Positions 16,347-24,132 of a DNA stretch of 29,975 bases are shown piece after piece. Source of the DNA: Rickettsiales bacterium (lineage in GTDB: Bacteria > Pseudomonadota > Alphaproteobacteria > Rickettsiales > UBA1997); the NCBI GenBank assembly GCA_947425005.1, contig CANDYP010000004.1, forward strand, positions 1 to 29,975, given 5' to 3'. Every line of letters starts with the position of its first letter. The stretch's first letter is position 1. The notes under the pieces were generated by a model, which saw only the letters and a list, made by a program, of their open reading frames with translations, made no database searches and had not been told where the DNA came from. Both the position numbers and the translations under genes were made by a program.

Positions 16347-16368
16347 TCACCGCAAATCACCATTCACA

Positions 16369-16599
16369 ATGACGCACCACATCCTCTACGACTCAACAGA
16401 AATCTGCCAAACCGTTTCCAAACTACTCAACATCTCCCCTCTTGAGGCTCGCGAACACTTGTCGTTGTTCGCTGAAATGGATCCCTTGATTAAAAATTGC
16501 TTGTATTATTTGTCTCAAATTGAGGATGATGACCTCAAGATCAGCGCCGCTCTAGGCATGGAATTCCTGGTTAAATTCAAGCAACCTCCCTTCAATTAA
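16369..16599 (+). CDS. Unknown 76-aa protein upstream of queF
   Basis: A 76-residue soluble, acidic and leucine-rich protein, mostly helical by composition (SKLLNISPLEAREHLSLFAEMDPLI...), without a signal peptide or membrane helix. I do not recognise it. It starts with ATG without a Shine-Dalgarno sequence and ends 11 bases before queF, so it is probably the first or second gene of a unit with queF and lgt. Codon use and base composition look like its neighbours, which supports it being real. Confidence 0.65.
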   Translation: MTHHILYDSTEICQTVSKLLNISPLEAREHLSLFAEMDPLIKNCLYYLSQIEDDDLKISAALGMEFLVKFKQPPFN

Positions 16600-16610
16600 A
16601 AATCTTAAAA

Positions 16611-17069
16611 ATGTCGGCAAAAAAGAATGCTCTTAATTTGGGCAAAGCAACCAAATATCAGCTAAATAAAGTTGAGCAAAAAATTTTGCAAAGCGTTGTC
16701 AATCCTCATGCCGACACTGATTACGCCGTAAGATTTTCTTGCCCGGAATTCACTTCAATCTGCCCCATCACCGGACAACCAGATTTCGCCCATCTCGTCA
16801 TTGATTACGTTCCCGGCAAAAAAATCGTCGAAAGCAAATCGCTAAAACTTTATTTATTTTCTTTCCGCAATCACGGCGCTTTTCACGAAGATTGTACCGT
16901 ACAAATCGCCAAAGACATCATCGCCTGCATCAAACCAAAATGGCTGAGGATCGGCGGCTACTGGTATCCGCGCGGCGGCATCCCGATTGATATTTTTTTC
17001 CAAACCGGCACCGCGCCAAAAGATGTGTGGATCGCAGACCAAGGCGTGCCCGCTTACAGAGGGAGATAG
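16611..17069 (+). CDS. queF: NADPH-dependent 7-cyano-7-deazaguanine reductase QueF
   Basis: QueF reduces preQ0 to preQ1 in queuosine biosynthesis, the only known nitrile reductase. The 152-residue length is that of the unimodular (short) type. The catalytic cysteine is Cys51 in FTSICPITGQPDFA, with Asp58 in the same motif. The family signature ESKSLKLY is at 74-81, and the FHEDC segment near 91-95 supplies the binding His and Glu. It ends 3 bases before lgt. queC, queD and queE are not in the window; the organism may make preQ0 elsewhere or import it. No preQ1 riboswitch is visible upstream. Confidence 0.96.
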   Translation: MSAKKNALNLGKATKYQLNKVEQKILQSVVNPHADTDYAVRFSCPEFTSICPITGQPDFAHLVIDYVPGKKIVESKSLKLYLFSFRNHGAFHEDCTVQIAKDIIACIKPKWLRIGGYWYPRGGIPIDIFFQTGTAPKDVWIADQGVPAYRGR

Positions 17070-17072
17070 TCC

Positions 17073-17876
17073 ATGACCATCTTCCCTATCATCTTGCCAG
17101 AATTAAGTCCCATAGCTCTCTCCCTTGGCCCCATCGCCATTCGCTGGTATTCGCTGGCCTACATTGCGGGCATTTTGTTTACGATGTTTTGGCTCAAAAA
17201 AATTAATCAAAAAGACAACTTCATGTCCGCCGCTGCCTACGACGACTGGCTTCTCTGGGCGGTGTTTTCAATCATTTTAGGCGGCAGATTTGGCTACGTT
17301 TTTTTCTACAATTCCCAATATTTTCTGTCTAATCCGTTGGAAATTTTTGCGATTTGGCAAGGCGGCATGTCCTTTCACGGCGGGCTCTTGGGCGCAATTC
17401 TGGGCATGTGGATTTTTGCCAAAAAATACAAAATTAACTTTTTACAATTAACCGATGCTTTGGCCGTCGCCGCTCCGGTCGGGTTATTTTTTGGACGCCT
17501 GGCAAATTTTGTAAATTTGGAACTCTACGGCCGAGTTTCCGGTTCAAGTTTTGGCATTATTTTTCCCGGTGCCGGAAATTTACCTCGTCATCCAAGTCAA
17601 CTTTACGAAGCCGGATTGGAAGGAATTTTGCTCTTTTTAGTCCTCTTTTCTCTAAACAATTTAACCAAAATTAGAAAATATTGCGGCGCTCTAAGTGGCT
17701 TGTTTCTAGTGCTCTACGGCAGTTTTAGAATGGCGATCGAGCATTTCCGGGAGCCCGATGCTCAAATCGGGTTTGTATTTTACGACATTACGATGGGTCA
17801 AGTGCTGTCTTTGCCACTAATTTTGCTGGGAATTTTTCTGCTCTTTTTTTGCCAAAAAACCTCCAAAAATCAGTAG
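17073..17876 (+). CDS. lgt: Prolipoprotein diacylglyceryl transferase Lgt
   Basis: Lgt transfers diacylglycerol from phosphatidylglycerol to the lipobox cysteine of prolipoproteins in the inner membrane. The 267-residue protein has about seven membrane helices. Conserved motifs are RWYSLAY at 24-30, GGRFGYVFFYN at 70-80, the HGGLLGA motif starting at His102, and GRLANFVNLELYGR at 141-154, which holds the Arg and Glu residues needed for activity. RHPSQLYEAGLEG follows. The start is well defined: a purine-rich GAGGGAGA just inside the 3' end of queF lies 6 bases upstream of the ATG, one of the few Shine-Dalgarno-like sites in the window. Translation is probably coupled to queF. Confidence 0.97.
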   Translation: MTIFPIILPELSPIALSLGPIAIRWYSLAYIAGILFTMFWLKKINQKDNFMSAAAYDDWLLWAVFSIILGGRFGYVFFYNSQYFLSNPLEIFAIWQGGMSFHGGLLGAILGMWIFAKKYKINFLQLTDALAVAAPVGLFFGRLANFVNLELYGRVSGSSFGIIFPGAGNLPRHPSQLYEAGLEGILLFLVLFSLNNLTKIRKYCGALSGLFLVLYGSFRMAIEHFREPDAQIGFVFYDITMGQVLSLPLILLGIFLLFFCQKTSKNQ

Positions 17877-18229
17877 ATTCGAAAAGAAAATTTTTAAAAA
17901 AATTTGAAACTTTTTTTAAAAAAATCTTGTCAAAAAATGACATCCTTCACCTCTAAAGCTCAAGACATCTAACCCGGCTTGAGAGCTTGATTTTAAAGGC
18001 TTCATTGCTGATGACCTCGGCGCATTTTACTCGCGCGATCTGTCAAGGTTATTATTTAATCAAATCAAAAATAATCTTCTTTACAACGCAGCTATTCTCA
18101 AAAAAATCCCGCCCACTCCTTCCAAGAAAAAATAGTAAATTCCCGCAGCAAAAGTTTCCGAAATTTCAAAATTGATCGCCTGACATTTTCAATCGTGTCT
18201 TTTTAGTAGTTGGTTCAAAAATTTAAAAA
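17877..18229. other. 353-base intergenic region before the rhodanese-dnaA unit
   Basis: The first 50 bases are very AT-rich with long A and T runs after lgt. TGTCA-AAAAA-TGACA at 17928-17942 is a small palindrome overlapping a possible -35 (TTGTCA at 17927-17932). An imperfect hairpin, CTCAAG with CTTGAG, lies near 17960-17985. A 62-codon TTG-started frame (17987-18175) does not look like a protein. I see no DnaA boxes, tRNA or known small RNA. It most likely holds the promoter and leader of the rhodanese-dnaA transcript. Confidence 0.4.
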
Positions 18230-18664
18230 ATGTCTTCAGTAATTCAAATCAACCCATCGGCAGCTTTCGAGCTTTTAAAAAACGATTCGACCTCAGTTCT
18301 TGTTGATGTCCGTACCCACGAAGAATTCAATTTCGTTGGCGTTCCCAACGCCGCTGAATTCGGCAACAGATTGATTTTACTGCCTTGGCAAACCTTGCCC
18401 GGCATGGAGTTGAACCACGAATTCACCCCAACCCTTGAAGAAGAAGTACAAAAACTTTTCGGCGACAAATCTTTAGAAGCCAAAATTATTTTTCTTTGCC
18501 GCACCGGTGGCAGATCAAACCAAGCCGCCAACCAAGCCATTAATCTCGGTTACAAAAACTGCTACAATGTCTCTTCTGGTTTTGAAGGTGAACTCAACAA
18601 TCTCTCGCAAAGAGGCCAAATAAGCGGCTGGAAAGCTGACTCTTTGCCGTGGAGACAAAAATAA
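18230..18664 (+). CDS. Rhodanese-like domain protein
   Basis: A 144-residue single-domain rhodanese (sulfurtransferase fold). It has DVRTHEEF at about 26-33, and an active-site loop CRTGGRS with Cys90 as the persulfide-carrying residue, consistent with a catalytic rather than inactive domain. The N terminus has no signal peptide, so it is cytoplasmic. Its stop codon overlaps the dnaA start (TAATG), and the dnaA ribosome-binding site lies inside its last codons, so the two genes are translationally coupled. The sulfur acceptor is unknown. The gene probably carries the promoter-proximal position of the dnaA operon. Confidence 0.9.
   Translation: MSSVIQINPSAAFELLKNDSTSVLVDVRTHEEFNFVGVPNAAEFGNRLILLPWQTLPGMELNHEFTPTLEEEVQKLFGDKSLEAKIIFLCRTGGRSNQAANQAINLGYKNCYNVSSGFEGELNNLSQRGQISGWKADSLPWRQK
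18651..18655 (+). promoter_or_regulatory. Shine-Dalgarno site of dnaA
   Basis: GGAGA lies 8 bases upstream of ATG 18664, inside the 3' end of the rhodanese gene. It decides the start of dnaA against an in-frame GTG at 18649, which would lie upstream of the site. It stands out because most genes in the window have no such sequence. Confidence 0.75.
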
Positions 18665-20112
18665 TGACATCACAAATGCCTGCCCAACAACTTTCACAAC
18701 AAGAGAACTCCGCGGATTTTTTAGCGCGTTTTTCTGATGCCTGCTTCAAAGAATTTGGCGAAGAAAATTTTCTTAAATGGTTCTCTGGCCTAGAAATTGC
18801 TTCTCAATTTAACCCTGAGACAAGCGGCGAAATCATCTTCAGCGCCCCTTCCAAATTTATTCGTGATTGGATCATCAGAGAATTTCTTGAAGCAAAAAAT
18901 GCGCAAAAGAATTTAAAAAATTTGGTTCAAACCCTGTGCCCCAAAGTTAAAAAAGTTTCAGTAATTCATGTTGCCAAGCGGCAAGAAACCTCGTCTGACA
19001 GCGCCTCTTTTAAGTCTACATCTTCAGACCAAAAAGTTGTTAACCTCTCCAAACACGGCAATGTTTTCGCCTTCGGAACTGAATTAAACTCCCGTTACAC
19101 TTTCCAAAATTTCATCAGCGCCAAATACAACAAGCTGGCGCTTTCAATGGCCAAGATCGTTGCCGGCCTTGACGCTCAAATCAATTTGTTCGACGACAAA
19201 ATTCCACTCTTCATTCACGGCAATGTCGGCATGGGCAAGACTCACTTGGCTCAGGCAATTGCTTGGCACATCAAAGATTCCAACCACTCGAAAAAAGTGG
19301 TTTATTTGTCGGCCGAAAAATTCATGTACCACTTCGTACAGTCAATCCGCAGTAACGGCATGATGGATTTCAAAGAGAAAATGCGCTCGGTCGATGTTCT
19401 GATTGTTGACGACGTGCAATTCATCGCCGGCAAAGAAAGCACTCAGCAAGAATTCATGAACTGCTTCAATCACTTAGTCGCGGAAAATAAACAGGTGGTT
19501 TTGGTTTGTGATCGCTGCCCTTCGGATTTGGAAAATATTGACGAGAAGCTAAAGTCACGCATCTCCGGCGGCATGATCGTCAATTTCAAAAATCCTGATT
19601 ACCAAGATCGTTTTGAAATTCTGAAAGCCAAAGCCCTAGGAATGGAGCAAGAAATTTGCGACAAGGTGCTTAGCTTCCTTGCCGAAAAAATTACCACCAA
19701 CGTTCGCGACCTTGAAGGGGCGCTGCGCAAACTGGTTTGCAGCAAAATGTTGGACGAACAAGAAATCACTTTGGAAAGCGCCAAAGAAGTTTTGGCCGAC
19801 TACATCCGCGCCTCAAATTCAACTGCGCCAACGATTCACAAGATTCAAAAAATCGTCGCCCACTTCTACAACATTAAAATTGCTGACCTTTCTTCCGCTA
19901 ACCGCACCAGAGCAATCGCCCGCCCGCGCCAAGTGGCAATGTATTTGTCAAAAATTTTAACTTCGGAAAGCTTGCCAAAAATCGGCAAAGAATTTGGCGG
20001 GAAGAATCACGCCACCGTCATTCACTCGGTGAAATTGGTGCAAGAATTGATGAATTCAAATCAGCAGATGTTGCAAGAAGTCAAAACTTTGGAAGAAAAA
20101 ATTAGGGGATAA
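18664..20112 (+). CDS. dnaA: Chromosomal replication initiator DnaA
   Basis: DnaA is the AAA+ ATPase that binds DnaA boxes and melts oriC. The chosen ATG gives 482 residues. Domain I is at about 15-100, followed by a short variable linker rich in S, T and Q (105-125). The AAA+ domain III carries Walker A GNVGMGKT at 186-193, Walker B VLIVDDVQF with Asp249-Asp250, and sensor motifs. The C-terminal domain IV contains the DNA-binding signature GGKNHATVIHSVKLV. The gene is not next to dnaN or recF, and no DnaA-box cluster is visible nearby, as in many alphaproteobacteria where oriC is separate. Translation is coupled to the rhodanese gene by a TAATG overlap. Confidence 0.98.
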   Translation: MTSQMPAQQLSQQENSADFLARFSDACFKEFGEENFLKWFSGLEIASQFNPETSGEIIFSAPSKFIRDWIIREFLEAKNAQKNLKNLVQTLCPKVKKVSVIHVAKRQETSSDSASFKSTSSDQKVVNLSKHGNVFAFGTELNSRYTFQNFISAKYNKLALSMAKIVAGLDAQINLFDDKIPLFIHGNVGMGKTHLAQAIAWHIKDSNHSKKVVYLSAEKFMYHFVQSIRSNGMMDFKEKMRSVDVLIVDDVQFIAGKESTQQEFMNCFNHLVAENKQVVLVCDRCPSDLENIDEKLKSRISGGMIVNFKNPDYQDRFEILKAKALGMEQEICDKVLSFLAEKITTNVRDLEGALRKLVCSKMLDEQEITLESAKEVLADYIRASNSTAPTIHKIQKIVAHFYNIKIADLSSANRTRAIARPRQVAMYLSKILTSESLPKIGKEFGGKNHATVIHSVKLVQELMNSNQQMLQEVKTLEEKIRG

Positions 20113-20126
20113 TTGGATTGGTTTTG

Positions 20127-20151
20127 AATTTTCTCCACCGTGGAAAAAATT
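20127..20151. terminator. Weak bidirectional hairpin between dnaA and ruvC
   Basis: AATTTTCTCC (20127-20136) can pair with GGAAAAAATT (20142-20151) with one mismatch around loop ACCGT. Each arm ends in an A or T run on the outer side, which suits a short two-way terminator between convergent genes. The stem has few G-C pairs, so this is tentative. Confidence 0.35.
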
Positions 20152-20159
20152 AGACCATC

Positions 20160-20657
20160 TCACGCGACAAGGCGACAAGGAGGGAAAATTATTCTCTGAT
20201 TGTTGTTGTGACAAACCGCTACTGCCAAGGCGTCAGCCTCGTCTTCGGTTTTAAAATTCGCCTTCGGCAGTAAAATCTTGATCATCGTTTGAATCTGCTG
20301 CTTCTCTGCCCGCCCTACTCCCACAACGGCCTTCTTCACTGCTGTCGCTGAATATTCTGCCACTTCTAATCCGCACAATCCTAAACTTAAAATCAACGAA
20401 CCCCGGGCGTGACCCAATTTCAACGACGATGTCGGATTGGTGTTCATAAAAGTTTCTTCAATGGCGGCGGCATCGGGTTGGTGGATTTGAACGAATTCGA
20501 CAAGAGATTTGTGAAGGTGACTCAGTCTTGTAACTAGTGGGTCGGAAGCTGCGGTGTAAATCGTGGTGGAGGCGATGAAAAAGAGGGAATTATTTTTGAC
20601 TTCAATGATTCCAAGACCTGTTTTGGTCAGGCCCGGATCAACTCCAAGAATTTTCAT
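20160..20657 (-). CDS. ruvC: Holliday-junction resolvase RuvC
   Basis: RuvC is the dimeric endonuclease that cuts Holliday junctions in complex with RuvAB. The 165-residue length is typical. The acidic active-site residues are visible: Asp7 in GVDPGLTKTG, Glu67 in IEETFMNTN, and Asp139 and Asp142 in TEDEADALAVAVCH. The segment SSLKLGHARG is the family's conserved DNA-binding loop region. ruvA and ruvB are not adjacent. It is the last gene of the minus-strand block and is separated from fadJ upstream by the family A repeat at 20694-20808, so it may have its own promoter in that interval. Confidence 0.96.
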   Translation of the reverse strand: MKILGVDPGLTKTGLGIIEVKNNSLFFIASTTIYTAASDPLVTRLSHLHKSLVEFVQIHQPDAAAIEETFMNTNPTSSLKLGHARGSLILSLGLCGLEVAEYSATAVKKAVVGVGRAEKQQIQTMIKILLPKANFKTEDEADALAVAVCHNNNQRIIFPPCRLVA

Positions 20658-20693
20658 TTGGGGGGAATTTTGTTTGGGGGGCTGTACAGAAGA

Positions 20694-20808
20694 ACTCGAT
20701 CAAAGCCCCCCTGATAAGGGGGGTAGGGGGGTTTATTTAGTAGAATTCAGACCGAATTTGTGACGAGAAACCCCCCTACCCCCCTTATCAGGGGGGCTTT
20801 GATCGAGT
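20694..20808. repeat. Family A repeat, copy 3, inside-out arrangement
   Basis: 20694-20734 and 20768-20808 are perfect 41-bp inverted repeats (ACTCGATCAAAGCCCCCC... and its complement) around a 33-base centre. Compared with copy 1, the arms are in the opposite order: the loop-side sequence GATCGAG is at the outside and the C/G-rich arm end is at the centre, with GACGAGAAAC preserved only on the right. This could arise from two half-elements inserted back to back. It sits between fadJ and ruvC. Confidence 0.92.
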
Positions 20809-20854
20809 GCTCTTTGTTCCTAATTGGCGTTAAGAATAAAATTTCAGATTGGCA

Positions 20855-23020
20855 CTAGGAATAAAATTTCAGATTTTTCTCAGCCATTTCGAGCAACAAT
20901 TTACTCACTTCAAAACGGGCGCCGTATTTTTTGTTGAGCGCTTGGAGCATTTCCACAACTTTAGTAATCCCGTAAGAATCCGCTAAGCGCAACACTCCGC
21001 CGCGAAAAGCCGGGAAGCCCGCACCCATGATCATCGCCATGTCAAGGTAGCTGGCATTTTTGACGACACCTTCTTCCAAACATTTCGCCGCTTCGTTAAT
21101 CATCATCAGAACGCAGCGGTCAACGATGTCGGAGTCGGAAATTTCTGACTGCGTTAATGATTTTGCTTTTTTCAAATTCAGCAAAATTTCAGTAACTTTT
21201 GGATTCACCTGCGCGTGAGATTTTTCTTTGGCGCTGTGCAAATAAAAGCCTTGCCCCGATTTTTTGCCGAGCAACTCTTTGTGATTGCTGTAAATTTCTT
21301 CCAAAATATCCGCGACACGCATGCGCTCGCCGAAGGCTTCGGACAAGGAGTGAGCGACTTTCACGCCAACGTCAATTCCCACCACATCCGCCAAAACAAA
21401 GGGCCCCATCGGCATGCCGAATTTTTCAATCAGAACATCGACACGTCGCACATCAGCACCTTCTTGCAGCAAATACGCGGCTTCGTTCATGTAGGGTAGC
21501 AAGATGCGATTCACCAAAAATCCGGCAGAATCTTTTACGACGACGGGAGTTTTACCCAATTTTTTGGAAAGCTTGACCACGGTTGCAATCGCGCGGTCGG
21601 AAGTTTTTTCGCCGTGAATTACTTCCACCAAAGGCATGCGATTGACCGGATTAAAAAAATGCATCCCCACGAAGCGCTCAGGATTTTGTAAGGCGCTCGC
21701 CATTTCAGAAATTGATAAAGAAGAGGTGTTGGAAGCAATCACCGTGTCTTTTTTTACTTGAGTCTCAGCTTCGGCGAGAATTTTTTTCTTCACCGCCATG
21801 TTTTCTACTACTGCTTCAATTACGAAGTCAGCATTGTCAAAAGCAGTGTAATCAAGGCCTGAGGAGATTTTGTTCACCTTCATTTCAACTTGCGCCGAAG
21901 TGTATTTTCTAATTTTTTTGAGCTGGTTGTAAATTTTAATCACCTGATTGTAACCAAGCGCCACAGCGTTTTGCGCGATGTCTTTGACGCGAATGTTGAT
22001 GTCGTAATTGCTGAAGAGCCAGGCAATTCCGCCGCCCATCACGCCAGCGCCAATTAGCGCCGCGTTTTTTACGTCAGCTATTTCTTCGTTAGTTTCGATT
22101 CCGGAATCTTTTTTCAAAGCTTCGGAAGTGAAGAAAATTTCGATTAAATTTTTTGAAATTTCGCCGACAGCAAGTTCACAAAAAGCTTCACGCTCCACTT
22201 GCAATCCACGCTCTTGATTGCAGCTTCCGTAGGTTCTTTTGATAACCTCAAGTGCGTAAAGTGGCGCCGGATATTGGCCTTTGGTTTTGCTCAAAAGATC
22301 TTTTTTGGCCAAGTAAAAAATGATTGGATTGGCAAGTTTTTTAGCTAATTTTTTAAGAGCACAACATTTTCTGCGAGCTTGCAAATATTGGTTCGCCTCA
22401 CCTTTTTGCAAAATTTCAGTGACGAAGTAACCAAGCTTTTCTTCCAAAAATTCTTCACGCATTAAGTCATCCACAAGGCCGATTTTAAAAGCTTTGCGGG
22501 CATCAATCGCCTTACCGGAAAGAATAATTTTTAGTGATTCTTGCAAACCAACTAACCTCGGCAAACGTTGCGTGCCGCCGAATCCAGGGAGAATTCCAAG
22601 ATTAACTTCCGGCAAGCCCAAAGATGTTTTTGGGTTGGTAATCGCCACGCGATATTTGCAAGCCAAGGCCAGTTCTAAACCGCCGCCCAAGCAGGCGCCG
22701 TCAATCACGGCGATTGTGGGAATTTTTAGTTGAGCGATTTTTGTCAGAATATTTTGGCCGCGCGAAACTTTGGTTAGCGCATCTTTTTTGTCGGTGATTT
22801 CCTTGATTTCATTGATGTCAGCGCCGGCGATGAAGATGTCTTTTTTCTTGGAAGTGATGAGTAAAACACGAATCGCTTTGTTGCCGTCAATTACATTTAC
22901 CGCTTTCTCCAACTCTTCCAAAACAACAGCTGAGAGCTTGTTAACTTTTTCGTTCGGCAAATCAAAAATCAAATTTGCGACGCCGTTTTTTTCGATTGCG
23001 AGGGTGAGAGAGGTAGTCAT
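20855..23020 (-). CDS. fadJ: Bifunctional enoyl-CoA hydratase/3-hydroxyacyl-CoA dehydrogenase (FadJ/FadB-like)
   Basis: This 721-residue multifunctional protein carries out the second and third steps of fatty-acid beta-oxidation: hydration of enoyl-CoA and NAD-dependent oxidation of the 3-hydroxyacyl-CoA. The N-terminal crotonase domain (about 1-190) has oxyanion-hole sequence IAGADI and the two catalytic glutamates, Glu116 in GGGLELALA and Glu138 in GLPEVNLG. The dehydrogenase domain begins near 318, with nucleotide-binding GAGVMGGG at 324-331, SNTSSLSI at 430-437 and catalytic His454 in GMHFFNPV. The C-terminal dimerisation domain follows, with GPFVLADVVG. The partner thiolase is not in the window. 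The symbol fadJ is a family-level choice; fadB-like or another HAD fusion is possible. Confidence 0.92.
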   Translation of the reverse strand: MTTSLTLAIEKNGVANLIFDLPNEKVNKLSAVVLEELEKAVNVIDGNKAIRVLLITSKKKDIFIAGADINEIKEITDKKDALTKVSRGQNILTKIAQLKIPTIAVIDGACLGGGLELALACKYRVAITNPKTSLGLPEVNLGILPGFGGTQRLPRLVGLQESLKIILSGKAIDARKAFKIGLVDDLMREEFLEEKLGYFVTEILQKGEANQYLQARRKCCALKKLAKKLANPIIFYLAKKDLLSKTKGQYPAPLYALEVIKRTYGSCNQERGLQVEREAFCELAVGEISKNLIEIFFTSEALKKDSGIETNEEIADVKNAALIGAGVMGGGIAWLFSNYDINIRVKDIAQNAVALGYNQVIKIYNQLKKIRKYTSAQVEMKVNKISSGLDYTAFDNADFVIEAVVENMAVKKKILAEAETQVKKDTVIASNTSSLSISEMASALQNPERFVGMHFFNPVNRMPLVEVIHGEKTSDRAIATVVKLSKKLGKTPVVVKDSAGFLVNRILLPYMNEAAYLLQEGADVRRVDVLIEKFGMPMGPFVLADVVGIDVGVKVAHSLSEAFGERMRVADILEEIYSNHKELLGKKSGQGFYLHSAKEKSHAQVNPKVTEILLNLKKAKSLTQSEISDSDIVDRCVLMMINEAAKCLEEGVVKNASYLDMAMIMGAGFPAFRGGVLRLADSYGITKVVEMLQALNKKYGARFEVSKLLLEMAEKNLKFYS

Positions 23021-23053
23021 GGAATTGGATGTTTGAGTGTTGTGGACCCCCCC

Positions 23054-23066
23054 CTCAACCGACGGC
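23054..23066. repeat. Family C repeat fragment
   Basis: CTCAACCGACGGC in the 63-base gap between trxB and fadJ matches the conserved core of the family C elements at 1-52 and 27871-27980. A C run (8 bases) precedes it and GGCTGGGG follows. Only about 13 bases are shared, so it is either a decayed copy or chance. Confidence 0.4.
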
Positions 23067-23083
23067 TAAGGCTGGGGTTAAAA

Positions 23084-24025
23084 CTAATGAGCTAAAAATT
23101 TTTCAATTTCGAGGGCGGCCATGCAGCCAGTGCCGGCTGCCGTTACGGCTTGGCGGTAAATTTTGTCTTGAATGTCGCCGGCGGCGTAAACGCCTGCGAT
23201 GCTAGTGGCTGTTGAGTTTGGTTTAGTCAGAATGTAGCCCTCAGAATCAATTTCAATTCCGGTATTTTTAAACAAATCAGAATTTGGCTTGTGACCAATG
23301 GCGATGAAAATTCCGTCGATTGGCATTTCGCGAATCGAGCCATCAACCGTGTTTTTCAAACGCGCGCCAGTCACTGTTTTAGGAGTCTCGCTGCCCAAAA
23401 CTTCATCCAAAGCATGATTCCAAATCACTTCGATTTTCGGATTTTTGAACAAACGATCTTGCAGAATCTTTTCTGATTTAAATGTGTCGCGACGGTGAAC
23501 CACGTAAACTTTTTTAGCGTGGTTAGTTAAGTACAAAGCCTCTTCAACCGCGCTATTACCGCCACCAACGACAATTACATCTTTGTTCTTGAAGAAAAAT
23601 CCGTCGCAAGTAGCACATCCAGAAACACCAAAACCTTGGAATTTTTTTTCTGACTCGAGTCCGAGCCATTTCGCTTGGGCGCCGGTTGCAATTACGACGG
23701 CGTCAGCCTCGTAAACATCTTCTGACTCGCCGATTAACTTGAAGGGACGCTGTGAGAAATCGACTTGTTTGATGTGGTCATGAAAAATTTTAGTGCCGAC
23801 GTGAACTGCTTGTTTTTCCATTTGCTCCACTAACCACGGGCCTTGAATGACTTCAGCAAATCCGGGATAGTTTTCGACATCAGTTGTGATTGTGAGTTGT
23901 CCGCCGGGCGAATTTCCGTTGATGATGATTGGTTCGAGATTGGCGCGCGCGGCGTAAATTGCGGCGGTGTAGCCTGCGGGACCGGAGCCGATGATTGCTA
24001 CTTTTGTTTTGTGGATTGAGGGCAT
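23084..24025 (-). CDS. trxB: Thioredoxin reductase TrxB
   Basis: TrxB passes electrons from NADPH through FAD to thioredoxin, keeping the cytoplasm reduced. The 313-residue length is that of the low-molecular-weight bacterial type. FAD-binding motif GSGPAG is at 13-18, and the redox-active pair CATC is at 137-140, in the expected GCATCDGFF context. The NADPH-binding motif is VVGGGNSAVEEA, and a C-terminal FAD motif AAGDIQD sits near the end. The ATG lies without a Shine-Dalgarno sequence. It is inside the minus-strand block between fadJ and fabG, with about 60 and 107 bases of spacing, so an operon is possible but not certain. Confidence 0.97.
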   Translation of the reverse strand: MPSIHKTKVAIIGSGPAGYTAAIYAARANLEPIIINGNSPGGQLTITTDVENYPGFAEVIQGPWLVEQMEKQAVHVGTKIFHDHIKQVDFSQRPFKLIGESEDVYEADAVVIATGAQAKWLGLESEKKFQGFGVSGCATCDGFFFKNKDVIVVGGGNSAVEEALYLTNHAKKVYVVHRRDTFKSEKILQDRLFKNPKIEVIWNHALDEVLGSETPKTVTGARLKNTVDGSIREMPIDGIFIAIGHKPNSDLFKNTGIEIDSEGYILTKPNSTATSIAGVYAAGDIQDKIYRQAVTAAGTGCMAALEIEKFLAH

Positions 24026-24102
24026 TTTGGAAAACAGTTTTTAAAAAATTTAATTTGGAATTTGCGTCAAGAGATCACCCTTCCGCCGCTACGCGTCTCC
24101 CT

Positions 24103-24121
24103 CCCTCTTTTTCAAAGAGGG
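24103..24121. repeat. Small perfect hairpin between trxB and fabG
   Basis: CCCTCTTT (24103-24110) pairs with AAAGAGGG (24114-24121) over a 3-base loop. A C/T-rich stretch precedes it. It lies 12 bases beyond the fabG stop on the minus strand but has no T run on that side, so it may be a transcript-stabilising hairpin or a short repeat and not a standard terminator. Confidence 0.4.
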
Positions 24122-24132
24122 TTTGGAAGTTG

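Noticed and set aside
16193..16368. preQ1 riboswitch upstream of queF
   Set aside because: The short preQ1 aptamer pattern is not present, and another gene lies between this gap and queF.
17987..18175. 62-codon ORF in the gap before the rhodanese gene
   Set aside because: It starts with TTG, has low-complexity K/F/S-rich composition without domain features, and lies in sequence that looks like a leader region.
17877..18229. Replication origin next to dnaA
   Set aside because: I found no cluster of DnaA boxes or 13-mer AT repeats beyond simple A/T runs.
18649..18663. GTG start for dnaA
   Set aside because: GGAGA at 18651-18655 sits at the right distance from ATG 18664 and would be inside the longer version.
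13244..20808. CRISPR array from the C/G-rich repeats
   Set aside because: Copies are few, widely spaced and palindromic over their whole length, with genes between them; no regular spacers and no cas genes.
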